Source of the DNA: Hirudo medicinalis
Taxonomy: Eukaryota > Annelida > Clitellata > Hirudinida > Hirudinidae
Assembly (NCBI GenBank): GCA_011800805.1
Contig: MPNW01000100.1
Span: forward strand, 1-64,000
DNA length: 64,000 nt
Direction: 5' to 3'
Positions within the stretch are counted from its first letter, which is position 1, and every line of letters starts with the position of its first letter. The notes beneath the pieces are model-generated. The model did no database searches. It had not been told where the DNA came from and was given only the letters and a program-made list of their open reading frames with translations. This document shows positions 1 through 12,000 of this stretch, one piece after another. A program made the translations under genes and the position numbers.

Positions 1-3000
1 TTGAGCGTACTTTGGAATCAGTAGAGAAACAGACAATAGAATTAGAATTTCTCGGAGAAGAGAAACCTGTGACGGAGTCATTGGTATATGATACTTCTCT
101 AGAGAGATCTTTGGAAAAAGAAGAAAGTGAACCAAGCATATTATCAACTGCAGACATTGAGGTCACAGAGGAATATCTCCAAACAGAAGATACTCTTCCA
201 GAACAACAGCAATACGTCCTCGAAGAAGATGAGTTCGAAAAAGTGGAAATTGCCGAATTTGAGACTGAACACGAACCCAAAAAGTTTCCGGAAACTTTGG
301 AAGAAGAGGCAATTGTAGTTCATGAAGAGTTTGAAATTATAGATGCAATCTCTGAGAATGTGGAAGATCTCTCTGACAGATGCACTTCTGTTGAAGCAGG
401 TGATGATCTTAAAATGACAGTTTTGTCTGATGATGCATTTTCCTCTGGTGAGACTTCAATTTTGAAACCTGGTATTGATAATATTTGCTATAATAAAGTT
501 GACAGAGGCAGCTCTTCAGCTGGAAATCTGAAAAATTTTGTACCTTCATCACTATATTTTGATACTTATTATCGTTCTGTCGATAATCAAAATTTGGGAT
601 CTTCCTTTGGCTTTTTAGATCCTGTTAATGTGAACGAGTCTAACGTTGGTTTTGGAGTTTATGAAGATTTCAGTTTAGATACTGCTCCCCCGTCTAATTA
701 CGATTGTAAGCGTGAAAGTGGTCTGCACAGTTTCTCAGAGTTGAATCAACCTCCATTTTCTCACCCTCCATCTTGTGATAAATTTGGTGCTGATGGTGGA
801 ATATCGACTTCTAGTAGAGTTTTGGTTACAAAAATGATTAGATCTATCGATCTTGAAGGAGACATTAAAGAAACGCTCATAACTGAAACACTTCCTGATT
901 CCGATAAGATTGATTCTTCTAGTCCTAGATCAAGTATTAGTGAAACTCTCGAAAAGAATTACGTTTCGCCTGAAGATGAAATTACTAATTTCCCTGTCAT
1001 GGTTTACACCGAAACTTTGGAAACAGAACCTGAAATAGAATCCGAACAGTTGGAATATCAAGAGGTGTTACCTGATGGTACTGTTGTTTCACGAAAATTT
1101 TCTCAAATGAAACAAGTACAGTCAATGACAAGAAGAATATTTTTACATGGGGCTGATGATGGGTTTTCATTTCTTGATGAATCGGAGTGTCAAGATTCCG
1201 AAAACATGCAGATTAGTAGATATTCTGACAAGCAGTCAGAAAGTCCAACTACATATTCAGAAACATTAAAAACGGAGGAAACCATAGATGGGATTTCCAT
1301 TAAAAAAACCACAACGAAGACTTCGAGCCAACAACTGGTTACTGAACGTACGGTCTTAAGTGTCAGAGGTTCTCTAAATAATTTATCAAAAGAAAGTGAG
1401 CTTTCAGATCTTCTGAGACAATTTTCAGGAGACAAAGGTAAGATGGATTATTTTTAAATAAATTTTGTAAAGCTCGCGGTATCAATCTATTATTATCAAC
1501 CTTTTTGATGTCCATGTATAAATTACAGAGATAGATAAATCCACTTCAAAAGATGATCAATTGAGTAGCTCAAGTTCAGAAGTCGCACAGCTTGACGATG
1601 TTTGCTTGCAACAAGGTTTTTAAATTACTGTAACTGTTGTTCTGAATATTTATTACCATTTTTAACCTTGCTAGTATTCTCCTTTACTAACTTTTGGGCA
1701 TGTTATTTTAACCCCGTTCAATGTATCTTTAACACCATTTCATAAATACTTAGTACTAAGAATTAGTATTGCGTCTATTATTTTATTAGTATTTATACAA
1801 TTTATAGAGATCGAATCGGAGCTAGATAAATATTCACAAAGCACAGATGTTGATGAACCAGTTGATTATGAAATTGAGAATGGAACTCAGCCAAAAATTG
1901 AAAATCTGAAAGAGAAATGTTTTAAGTCCAATGAAGTATACTCATCAGAGCAGCAGAATAAAGATAGTTTCACAGGACCAGACAAAGGTTTAGAATTTCA
2001 TGAGTCAAAGGAAAAGCAAGAAATCTCATCAGAAATCAAATATCCAGATATTTGTCAAGTAGTTCCTCAGGTGACTGCATTACCAGGTTGTGTTTTGCCT
2101 GCTATATCAGAAGAAGACGAAAAGAAGTCAAGTTCTCAAAGCAAGACAACAAGTTCTTCCGACAAGCTCGAAAATGAAACGTCTAATTCAGATTCTTCAA
2201 AAAAAATACAGAAGTCGAATGCTCTTCGAAATCTAGAAAATAAATTAATGAGCAAAAAACATGCCGATAATACCTCAGTCTCGTCTTCACTGCTTGAATT
2301 TGAGAGTTTGGAAAAAGAAATTCAAGAAAAAGGTAGCATAGATTCGGTTTCTCTTGGGCGTTTGAGCACGAGGGGAATAATAGAAAGAGATGACGCTTCG
2401 GTGACGTCATCTCTTGCTGAGTTTGAAAAACTTGAAAAAGAGTGCTTGATTCCATCAGATTCTCAAGGAACTGGTTCAAAAAGTTCCAGTTCTTCCAACA
2501 CGGACCTCGAAATGAGTAGAGATGGTCACAAAAGTCAGTTGACAGAGCAGTTAAGATCATCATCATCATCGCTGGCTGAATTTGAACAATTGGAGCAACA
2601 ACTGACAGTAGACGAAGAAGTTTCTGTTGAAGCTAGAAAAGTGGCGAGCATGTTAGAAAAGGGTTCCCTTCCGATAAAGGATGATTTTTCCGATAGCGAT
2701 TCCAGCAAAGATAAGTCTAGCAAGGATGGCCAAGAAGTTAAAGAAAAAATGAAGTCGACCGAGAAACCTATTTATCCACCTTACCAAGATATAGTTCAAA
2801 TTATCAGACAAGCTTCAGAAAAGGTTCCATTCTTTGAAGACTTCCGACAAACGGTGAATCCAAAGAATGAACCGAAACTCCAAGTTCCATTATTAAAGTC
2901 ATCAGGAATGGTCGCTCCCGTTGTTGGCCAACGTAATAATGTGAGATCCCAAAGTGAATTTATGGATATTTCAAGCGATTCTTTGTCCACAAAAGACGCC

Positions 3001-4181
3001 ACGACATCTGCTCAATCTTTACTTCTTGAAGAATCTGAGATGTTTACATCAACAGACTCTTTAGAGGATGAGCAGGCAGATGAGATCATCCAGTTGATGA
3101 TGAGATCGACAGATTCACTTGAAGACCAGCAACATCAAGAAAGCTTTGACACTGACTCATTACAAGACATGCCGACAGTTATAACAAAGAGCATGTCACA
3201 AGATTCGTTGAAAGAAACCATTGCTGAAGCCATGGAGATTTCGGCAGAATCCGGAGCCTGGAGCCGTTCAAGCTCACAACAATCTTCTGCCACCTTAATA
3301 TGTGGTGGTCAAACAAATAAGTGTGCACCTACTTCGTTAGGCTTCTCGCCCCATACATCGTTAATGAAGGACAGTGTATTGACTCTGGATAATGTTAGCC
3401 CGACTGACCTGAAAAGTATTGACTCCGAAGGCAACACTTATGAACTATTGGACAACAGAATGGCCACCAAAGATTTGTATAAAATTCGAAAAAAACAGAG
3501 AGACCTTTCTTTTGAGAAAAGTGCCAGTTCTGATTCTTCAATTCAGGATACTTTAATGGAGTCATATGAAAGTGCATCGACTGCATCCTTGGTGGCACAA
3601 GGTAGAGTCAACGATACTTTGAGATTCATTTGTATATTAATCCTTCCATTCACTTAAAGCAAACTGACAGTTACATCAGTCAGGTCGTGAACACAACACC
3701 GTTCAGCAGTTTTCTATCAGACGTACAATTTTGTCCGAAATATATCTTCTAAATTAGAAGAGACATTTTGTATTGCGTTTGAATTTGTTTCTTTTATCCT
3801 CAAACAGAAATTAACAAATTAACATTATTTGTAATGGATGTAAAGCTATGGCATGGAATCCTTTAATTATTCGAACTTTGATCATTAAATCATTCCTAAC
3901 CATTAATAGTAAATGTATTCTATTTTTATCAACACTTATTTAGGTTTCTGAATATTTGCTTTTAGCTACTTTTAGCTATTCATAATAAAGTAGCAATTTC
4001 AATGACAGCTGAAGATAATATGCAAAGAAGCAAATATTCAGCTCTGAAATAGCTAATGTTTCAAATTTGGCAATAAAACATCAACATTTCAATTGTTCAT
4101 AAGTCCAATATATTTTTTAAAGCAGAGGAGGGAATCCTGACATTGAGCGACGATGAATGGAATGAATTCAGAAAACACTGA
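1..4181 (+). CDS. Ankyrin-like giant protein, C-terminal exons (5' partial)
   Basis: Exons read as <1-1437, 1529-1615, 1808-3601 and 4126-4181. Every junction is phase 1 and splits a GAG codon, with donors GTAAGA, GTTTTT and GTAGAG. The four exons give about 1123 residues ending in LTLSDDEWNEFRKH and TGA. The first exon is already open at base 3, so the gene continues upstream. No ankyrin repeat, ZU5 or death domain lies in the window. What is seen is a long acidic, Ser/Thr-rich tail with ETL-containing repeats, a segment VLPDGTVVSRK followed by a TTTKT-rich stretch, three S-S-L-x-E-F-E-x-L-E repeats (about 2280, 2405 and 2565) and TDSLEDEQ-type repeats near 3055-3190. This composition resembles the giant C-terminal tails of invertebrate ankyrins (Drosophila Ank2, nematode UNC-44), which link membrane proteins to spectrin and microtubules in axons. 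That family call is from memory. Another large cytoskeletal scaffold is possible. Confidence 0.6.
1529..1615 (+). other. Small 87-nt internal exon of the ankyrin-like gene
   Basis: An 87-nt exon between TTACAG and GTTTTT. It is phase 1 on both sides, so it could be skipped without changing frame. It encodes about 29 polar, Ser-rich residues (SKDDQLSSSSSEVAQLDD). The symmetric phase makes it a natural cassette exon, but alternative use is inferred only. Confidence 0.65.
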
Positions 4182-5349
4182 TTATTATTGCAAGGTAGTG
4201 TTCAATTCCAAATGGCTCATTCAAACTTAAAAAGTAATTTTGGTATAATTCATGTTAGTAATTAATGTCATGATACAATAATTTCAGGAACTTCAAAATA
4301 ATAACGGGGTCAGAATGCATCATCATTTTATGATCATCCTTTGAATATTCAAAAAGTAGTAATCAGAAACAGTCCATGCCAACATGCACAACCATAACGG
4401 TTTTTCACTTTAACATTGTATCGTAAACACTTCTATTCTTGAGGGATTTTTGCTTCTGATTCAAGAAGACGCGAAGAATTTATGATGTCATTATAATCCT
4501 TCAATAAATTACAGCTTATGATCTGAGTTATATTACTCAATTAGTTCATCTCAACTTGTGATATGGCTTGGGTGGTTAGCCCGTGCGAAATGTCCTTTTG
4601 AACATTTTATGTTTTCCTCGGTTTGTGAGCCTGACATTTTTCGCGAATTATCTTGAAAGTTTGCGTTTAAATTTTGCTAAATCGGTTTGTAATAGAGTTG
4701 CTAACGTTGAGAAAGTATGTCCGGTTCATTCAATCTCCTGCGTCAATTCTGTTATCGTATTGCTTTGCGATCATCTACTGCTTATTGCTTCTTAGATTTC
4801 TTGATATTTTCGAATTATAATTTTTAGTTTCATTTGAATAACATAAATTGCAGGTGTCTACAAGTGATTTTTATGGATTCTAACGTGATTTTTTTTTATT
4901 TTTGCTTCCTATGTGGTTGAAGTCGGAAATTTTTTTCTTGGAATGTATTTTATACTTCACATTGTGATGATTTCCTCACTCGAATCAACTTACTAGATTT
5001 TAAATCAAATTCATCAGATCCGTTTTATACTCCGACGTTTTCAATTATTTTGTAATTTAATTCTAGTCATTATGAGTTTCATATATTTTAGCCAATTTAT
5101 ATTCCTTCTTATTCAAGATATCCCATTTCTAATGAACATTACTGAACAGTAATGATCATAATATTTACATAACCCTCTACAACATAGCATTTTAAACATT
5201 TTAGCTTTTATAGTACCTTGTTATTTCTCTCCTAGTGTAAAGACTTCTGATGATTATAAAACCTTGGATTTAAGAATTTTGTACATAAAATATTTAAATT
5301 AATAAATATTTAATTTATACATCTAAATCGTCGTGTTAAAAATATAACT
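4182..5349. other. Intergenic, downstream of the ankyrin-like gene
   Basis: AT-rich, non-repetitive sequence that should include the ankyrin-like 3' UTR. AATAAA-type hexamers appear near 5300. A 70-codon ORF at 4583-4795 has no recognisable domain and is probably chance. I see no other gene. Confidence 0.5.
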
Positions 5350-6420
5350 TGTAATTGTAACTGTTCATTTATACAGCGCTAAGCATCAGAGGATCTTTTT
5401 GCTAAGCTTTTATCCTCAGCTTCTTCCGAAGTATGCAGACGCGACGCAACCGCTGCTGTTTTTTCGCATGCAGGAACTCAGCCATATGAGCTAACCTGCA
5501 CTTAATCTTAATAAGAGTATAACACAGCCTATGCACTTTTATTTGTGATCGTTATTGAACGTAGCCTGCAATCTCTCCCCAACTGCTAAAATAGTCATTA
5601 CGCATAATGCACCTAAGAAACGGAGGGAATAACTTACGTCGTTCGTAAAAGGAGAGACTCGGGGTTTCAAACTCGTCTAAGCTTTCATATATAAGTGTCT
5701 ACAGTCATAGACTTTAACAATAAAGTTACTGATGGTGAAAAGGTACTGTTTTCACTGTGAGAAAGTCTTCGTCTTTTGTGGCTCGAATACATCGATGACC
5801 TACATCATTACATCCGGCGAAATATAGTACGTTGTTGTCGAAGAGTGTTTGGTGGACAAACATAAAAGTCGAACCAAACAGAGCCGCCGCAAAAGAAACC
5901 ACGACTGATTCTGACTTGTAATGATTCAGAATCTGAGTCTGAAGTCCACGTGACTGTGCATATCATTATTGTGAATTCTGAGAATTGCAGAAGTATGGAG
6001 AAGACCCAAAAATTCTGGAGTCTGCTTTGGTGGAAAGTTAGTTCCTGTCGTTTTCCGAAATGGGCATCTTTTGTTCGTATGGTATCATGCATACCAGCCG
6101 CATCTGTGCGAGACTGTTCAGCACATCCGTTTATATTGTGAATAAACTGCTTGCATCTGTAACTCCTGACGGTGTGAAGAAGTTAGTCTATTTAAAAGAC
6201 TGGTCGAACTCTACGAGTGAACTGAGCAATAACAGTAATTTTAGTTTTTCCTAGCTTAATAAAAAAGTTGATAAAATCAAACTACTTAGTCAATGTATTC
6301 GATTGTCATTTTGTTATTAATTTAATCGTTTTTTAACTATTGATTAATCTTTAATTGTTGTACGATTAATCGCTAAAGAAATCATTAATCGTTAACAGAC
6401 CTACTTTTAAGTACTCTGAT
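5350..6420 (+). mobile_element. Decayed hAT-superfamily DNA transposon
   Basis: The core is the hAT C-terminal dimerisation region at about 5980-6215: LLWWKVSSCRFPKWASF, then CIPAAS, then in another frame FSTSVYIVNKLLASVTPDGV and KKLVYLKDW. These match the family pattern (L-x-WWK, RFP, CIPA-S, ER-FS, LxxxxV-LxFLK). The frame changes near 6100, so it is a pseudogene. Upstream sequence at about 5880-5960 encodes a basic then Ser/Glu-rich stretch (PPQKKPRL, NDSESESEV). The 3' flank (6330-6400) carries several GATTAATC/ATTAATCG subterminal repeats and ends around TTAACAGACCTAC, as in hAT ends. The outer limits are uncertain. The 5' boundary given is the start of the TG-beginning segment and may be 20-30 bases off. 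Confidence 0.6.
5950..6245 (+). pseudogene. hAT transposase C-terminal fragment, frameshifted
   Basis: Two overlapping frames carry the two halves of the hAT dimerisation domain. Frame one (5950-6141) has the WWK...RFP...CIPAAS half. Frame two (6060-6254) has the FSTS...VNK...TPDGV...LVYLKDW half. A single indel between about 6100 and 6130 explains the switch. No intact catalytic DDE region is seen upstream, so the copy is internally deleted. Confidence 0.65.
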
Positions 6421-7106
6421 GAGTGTTTCAGTGCCATTGTTGGTGGATGGAGTTTTAACTTTAAAAAAAAGGCAGTAACCCAAGTCTACAAATAAATCTT
6501 TTTATTAATTTATTAAAGGACATTTAAGTTTAAAATAAGAAATAAAAAATTACAACACCACTTTTTGGTACAAAACATAGCTCCTCCCCTCATTGCCGGC
6601 TCCTCCCTCACGCATCCTTGTGGTTTGGGGCTTTATTATGGCAGCCGACTAAGTATTGCAGCACTTTTATAATGTCAAAGTATATTTAATTTTAATAAAT
6701 TAATGGTTTACAATTTTTTAAATTTAAATAAATGAACTAAAAAATAATATCTTTCGGTTCTTTCACGAGCTGCCTTGTATTTAGTTTAACCCTAAGCTAT
6801 GTGAATTTTTAGCTTGCGTTACGATGTTTGAAAGGCTGCTGCATTTCGAGAGGTATGGATCACTAATTTATGATTGCAAGCCTGAACGTGTTTATTATTT
6901 TGCATATTTGAATTAGAGTGAAAGGATATTCTTTATTGCTATCAAGAATGAAGTCTTCAATTACAGTTCCTTGTCCAGCCTTCACTACACATGACTTGGG
7001 TAGAACAGGTTGGGTTAATTTTATTAAAAGTTTGGTGACTAATAAATGCAAATGTTTTAGAGATATAAAAGATAGAGATATAAGAGATATAAAAGGCTAA
7101 CTTAAG
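6421..7106. other. Intergenic stretch and putative 5' region of the hotdog gene
   Basis: AT-rich, with a short GC-richer patch at 6590-6650. A purine-rich run with repeated GATATAA units lies at 7060-7095. An upstream exon of the hotdog gene should lie here or further 5'. One candidate ATG at 6823 opens a short frame (MFERLLHFER...), but I could not tie it to the main exon by phase. Confidence 0.35.
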
Positions 7107-7937
7107 TATGAACTCTTTCAAGGTAAATACCTGCCATGGAGGATTCTGGATTTATTTGTCCAATCTCGAAAAAATTACTTTGAACTCCATGGCCTAGATT
7201 CTGGATTTGCACATTTCAAAGAAATAACAAATGAGTTTTTCACATTTTTTGCTTCCTTAAGAACCACAATATCGAGAGAATTTTACAGTGAAATAAGTGA
7301 TCGCCTGCTAAAGGAAAGAATTCCAATTGAGTCACTCGCTGTTGAAACAAGGTTAGGCTATGTTGGTAAGAGATCAGCAAGTCTGGTCTACAATTTGTTG
7401 CAATCTCAAAATGAACAAAGTTCTTGTGCAGACTCTAAAGTTTTGGCTTCAAACACATGCCAAATGGTGTTTGTCAACAAGATATCTCGTATTCCAGCTA
7501 CTCTTCCAGATTGGTGGCTGCAAAAGTATTCAAAGTTTTCAGATCCTGATAAGCAGTTGAAGCTCCAAATAATGGATGTTCCATTTTCATCACTCATTTT
7601 CATACACCACTTTCCCGTTTCTTGGAACCATACTGATCTCTATCATCACACTCATTTTAATTCTTACGTGGGTTTTTGTTTTGAGGTGGCAAACCAGGCA
7701 ATCCACAATGGCTTTTTTCCTGATGGCTTCAAATGCTCAGGAGATATTTTGAATAGAAAAGTGAAGCTGATTGAAATGCTCTATCTTAAAGAAAGTGTTG
7801 CTGGAGATAAACTGAGGGCAGGCATGTGGGTGGATCAGCATGACAGCCAGTCTTTGAGGTTCTCTTTTGAAAGGGGTGATCCAAAGCAGAAAACTCAAGC
7901 TGTAGTATGCCAGGGTACATTAGGCTTCTATGACTAA
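7107..7937 (+). CDS. Double-hotdog acyl thioesterase-like protein (5' incomplete)
   Basis: An open frame of about 276 codons with no internal start before 7395, bounded upstream by TAA at 7098, so an upstream exon must supply the N-terminus. Possible acceptors are CTTAAG before 7107 and TTTCAAG before 7123. Two hotdog-like halves are visible. The first (about 7280-7510) has ISREFYSEISDRLL then ETRLGYVGKRSASL. The second (about 7600-7930) has SWNHTDLYHHTHFNSYVGFC, then SGDILNRKV, then LKESVAGDKLRAGMWVD. The D-x-x-x-H-x-x-x-Y arrangement followed by a V-x-Y-L-x-E-S-x-A-G-D strand is typical of 4HBT/acyl-ACP thioesterase-type domains that hydrolyse fatty acyl thioesters. The substrate cannot be inferred. 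It ends at TGA with no sign of decay. It could be a retro-copied single exon. Confidence 0.6.
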   Translation, partial: YELFQGKYLPWRILDLFVQSRKNYFELHGLDSGFAHFKEITNEFFTFFASLRTTISREFYSEISDRLLKERIPIESLAVETRLGYVGKRSASLVYNLLQSQNEQSSCADSKVLASNTCQMVFVNKISRIPATLPDWWLQKYSKFSDPDKQLKLQIMDVPFSSLIFIHHFPVSWNHTDLYHHTHFNSYVGFCFEVANQAIHNGFFPDGFKCSGDILNRKVKLIEMLYLKESVAGDKLRAGMWVDQHDSQSLRFSFERGDPKQKTQAVVCQGTLGFYD

Positions 7938-9069
7938 GGTCTGCATTCTTTCGAGTTAATGAAGTAGGACCAATATTATAGGAAAATGTCAACGTTTTAA
8001 CATCTTAACATTTTTTTTTGTTGCGGCATTTGCTTTTACTATCTGATTCTCGAGTGAAAAGACCACTTTCAAATGTTGTAGTGGATTTTCATATCTTAGG
8101 CAAGCGAAATAAAGGCTAAAAGTATTGTCACTTCATATTGAGTTAAAAAAAAAGTAAGTCGGGCTGGTTGTGTTTAACATTTAACGACTTAAATCAAATT
8201 TAATTAAAGCTTGACTGGTTCCGAGGAGGTTACACATATGGACGGAGTATGCATGATCATTTATGCAGTATGCCGACTGAGCAGCTAAAAGATACAATAG
8301 ACGTTGCAAATGGTGTTGTGGCAGCGACTTTCATGAATAAGAACAATCTAATCTCGGGTCTGTTGGTCAAGACTTCCACCTCTCGCGCTGGCAGAAGCGA
8401 ATTCGAACCGGCTGAGCACCATCCCAATCAATAATTACGTGTTGGATGTTAATCTACTAGTTAGCCGATTGGAATTGCTAAGCTAGAAAAGTTTTAATTA
8501 GGCCCAACTAAATAGTTTGTTGATTCTTTCTGCTGGGACATTTTAATTTGGTTTTGGTTTAATTTATTATTTTACAGAGCATACTCGTTGTAAACGAGGT
8601 CAATTATTGTGGTAGCAGCACATCACATTGAATAGCGCAAAATGGTACATCATATTAAGTAGTGCAAGTGGATTAATTTAGAAGGCAGGCTGGCTGTATG
8701 GGTTGCGTTCCTCCAAATGGCGCTAATGGCGACAGACGTAATGTGTCGTGTTCGAAACCCATACTTCACTGCCACAAGCGCTATTTAAATGGTTAACAAA
8801 AAGCGCCTCTGACGCAGTGCATTTTGAACTATATGGACCAATTTGTGAAATTTCTTTTAGGGTCCAAAGTCCAGTCATTCGCTATCAATAAAGGTAGATA
8901 AAAAATTTTTTTAGTAAGGTAGGGTGTCAACATAAGAGGCTTTGGCCTGTTATTAGCTGGAAATTATGCTCTCAATGAATTTTATTCATGATTCAATCTA
9001 TATATAATCTTAGTTCAAGTTTTCAGATCAATAAAATTCCATAGAAATATAGGATATTTTACTGCTATT
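7938..9069. other. Intergenic, between the thioesterase-like gene and SLC5 gene
   Basis: Contains a SINE-like repeat copy (8681-8855). Near 8370-8425 there is a short tRNA-like B-box segment (AATTCGAACCGG) that may be another SINE relic. A 61-codon ORF at 8249-8434 overlaps that relic and is not taken as a gene. The SLC5 promoter should lie in the last few hundred bases. I see no convincing TATA box. Confidence 0.45.
8681..8855 (+). repeat. SINE-like family A copy, GCGCCTCTGACGC tail type
   Basis: Starts with ATGGGTTGCGTTCC and has GTAATGTGTCGTGTTCGAAACCCAT about 60 bases later. The ends of this head (ATGGGTT...AACCCAT) are complementary and could form a hairpin. It is followed by CTATTTAAATGGTTAACAAAAAG and a tail CGCCTCTGACGC. 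The same order recurs at 46475 and 48765. Related copies with a different tail lie at 13575, 33515, 59500 and, inverted, 62452. Confidence 0.65.
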
Positions 9070-12000
9070 ATGGACAACGTAAGATTTAATTGGACAGATT
9101 ACTTAGTGTTTGTCATGGCTCTAGGTTTTTCGGCATTTGCTGCCGTAGTGCAGGGTGTAATGGACGGAATGAAAAGAAAGAAAATGCGAGGACAAGAGAA
9201 GAGACAAGGAGAAAGTAAGGAGGTTGAAAGAAACATCTCAGGTTTGTTCTGTTTCAAAGGGTTTGTATATATGAGTTTATCACAATATTATAATAGATTT
9301 GTTACAATATTTATGTAAATGTAAAATGTGACCATTCTATTTTTAGACTGTTGTTAATTGAAGGCAGCAACTTTGAAACACTTCAAATTTTGTTTTATGG
9401 AGTGGAATTGGCTATTATCTGTTTCACAAATCGTTTTTTAGAATAAAAGGTTTTAACAGCTGGCAATAAACTTTGGAAAACACGTAGATTTTAAAAAGCG
9501 TAATGAATTAAAAATTCATTTTATGGTGGAGCAGGCATGTCAAAATTTAATTTGAAAATAATCTTTGATGCTCTAATATCAATAGATACAATGAAAGGCA
9601 GATTTCTCTAAAAAGACGCACCAATATAACAAGGAACCATGCTATACTTTACTGCTGCAACGTTTTTTTACCAGATATAATTTGATCCTACCATGACCAA
9701 TTTTTAATCCTGCGATAGACACCGCCACACACTGATTACATTCATCGCATAAAAAGTGATAAGTGAAATATTTGACAATGCCTAACTATCGATAACTTAT
9801 CATCTCTAGGATTAAGTTGCTTAACCTTTATTTGTGAACCTTTCGTTGCCATTGACATCTCGAAGTCCATTGTTTTAATGTGTCTATTTTCTAATTTTAT
9901 ATGTGATATTTCAAACGTTTAATAAATTGTTAAAATTTTTAAAAATATTTCTGAAAACGTTATTAAATTATTTTTTGTTTTAATTCACAGTTCAAACGTT
10001 CTGAAAATTACTTATTTTAGTTTGGCCCGCCTCTTTGAGTGTTCTCGCATCAACACTTGCCGCTCCATTCGTGATCGGAGTGCCAGCAGAAATCTACACC
10101 TATGGCTTTCATTTCGCCTATCTCTTTTTTGGCCTTGCCATATCAATTCCATTTTGCGCGCATTTCCTATTTGCTAGATTCTACGAGTTGAAGATTACGA
10201 GCGTCTACGAGGTAACACAGAGATAACATTCTGCTTTTCCTTGATCGCAAGTCATTCAAGTCACTAAGATAATTACAGTCACTCTGGTTATAGCAATTTT
10301 AATTGCCGGTAATATCTTTCAACACTTATTCATTCTCTTTGTATGTTTTCTCAGTTTTCTTTCGTGATAATTACTTGAGATCTCGCCAACTTCGTCTCAC
10401 ATTTCATAATTTTTATTTTTATTAATCAATTTTATTTTAATTTTCTCTTGCCAGTACCTTGAATTTCGATTCAATAAATTTGTGAGATCTCTTTGTTCGG
10501 CCAGCTTCGCCATAAGCTTGGTTAGTTTAGAAATGTCTTCGCGAAAGCGTTTTAATTGCTGTTGACGTTAATTGAATTCAAAAATTAAAAATTAAATTTT
10601 AATGATTAAAATTTATTCCGTAGAATTAAAATTTTTGTTTCATACTTTTAAAAGCTGATTTACATAGGGATCATCACTTTTGCACCTGCCGTTGTCTTCA
10701 GCAAAAGTGAGGCCATTCTGTTTTCTATTTTTTTTTTTAGATTTCAGTCGTCGACATTTGATGGACATCAATCAACACAATATTATTTAAATATTCTTTA
10801 TATACAAAATAGCCAGAAATGCATTGGATATTAATGTTTTAGGTTAATGCACTGCATTGAAATGTTCCTGCTTCTTTTTCAGTGACTGGCACTTCTATAA
10901 GTTCTTCTGTGCTCGGAGTTGGCCTATTGGGCGTCTGCTATACAGCAGTGGTAAAAAGCTTTTAAGTTTCATAGAAAATTGTGTTTACCCACTAACGTTT
11001 GCACACCAAGTCCAATTTTGTTCTAATATTTATCCCAGAAGGAATCAAAATATGAAACCCAAATTTTATGACTTTTCGTTATTTATGAGGATATATGTAC
11101 TTATTCCCCAATAACCAATAATGAAACCTTAATATTATCAGTGATATTTGAGCATTACACATGACACCCCTCGGGATGTCCATGCTCTATGTTTTTGTGT
11201 CTTTTTTTATATTACTACTAGTTCTTTACTGAATGTTTTTATATAAGTGAGGAAGTGCTCATGTTAATACAAGGCAACAGTAATGGCGAGTGTAATAAAA
11301 GAGTAAATTTGCAAAGATTTACTACGAAACAGTCATGAAAATTGATATTGGAATCTGTCACTGATGCAGATGACAACTTTAGTGATGAATTAGAAACAGT
11401 ATACGGTCCAATTTTGTAAAACAGTAGAGATGAGCTGTTGTGAAGGAAACACTTACGTTAGTGACTTGAGATGCGAGCAAAAATATGAGCAGCAAAAAAG
11501 AATGATGGATCTTTTTAAGAAAATATGATGAGAAAATATCCCTATCATATCAGATGGAGATGATCTGAATGTAATTGCAACTGAATACGAGTCAAAAAGT
11601 GGAAAAGAGGTTTGGTTGAAAACACCTTATGTGGTAATTGAACGTAAGCCCTATCTAAATGTGATGAAACAAGCTCCTGGTCCAACTGCCTATGCAATTC
11701 AAGAGTGCATTCAACAACATGATCAATTACATGGTAATAATAAAGATGATGCACAGAATATTGATGAAGAAAAAAATGACAAGACTGAAAGGAAAAGAAA
11801 ACTGACTCTGCATTATGTGTGCCCGAAGTAAAGACAAAAATTCGCGAACTACCTATCTTAAATGTGGTTCGTTTGCTTATGCCGACCATTATGTCATATT
11901 TTGCAAAAGCTGCACGGAATAGACGGAAGACTTGATTGAAATTTTATATGTATTTGGCAGTAATAGAAATACTATATTGTGATGCAAAATAACATTTTTT

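Noticed and set aside
2183..2569. 128-codon minus-strand ORF within the ankyrin-like exon
   Set aside because: Shadow of the coding plus strand; composition m and codon pattern follow the sense frame.
4583..4795. 70-codon ORF as a gene
   Set aside because: No domain, no splice context; hydrophobic residues only as expected from T-rich DNA.
5350..5812. LTR-like block: TGTAAT...ATTACA ends, TATATAAG and AATAAA in the right order
   Set aside because: The following bases do not look like a tRNA primer-binding site, there is no second LTR, no flanking duplication, and the block runs straight into hAT transposase sequence.
11545..11889. 114-codon minus-strand ORF in SLC5 intron 5
   Set aside because: Antisense to the transposon relic, which has recognisable motifs on the plus strand.
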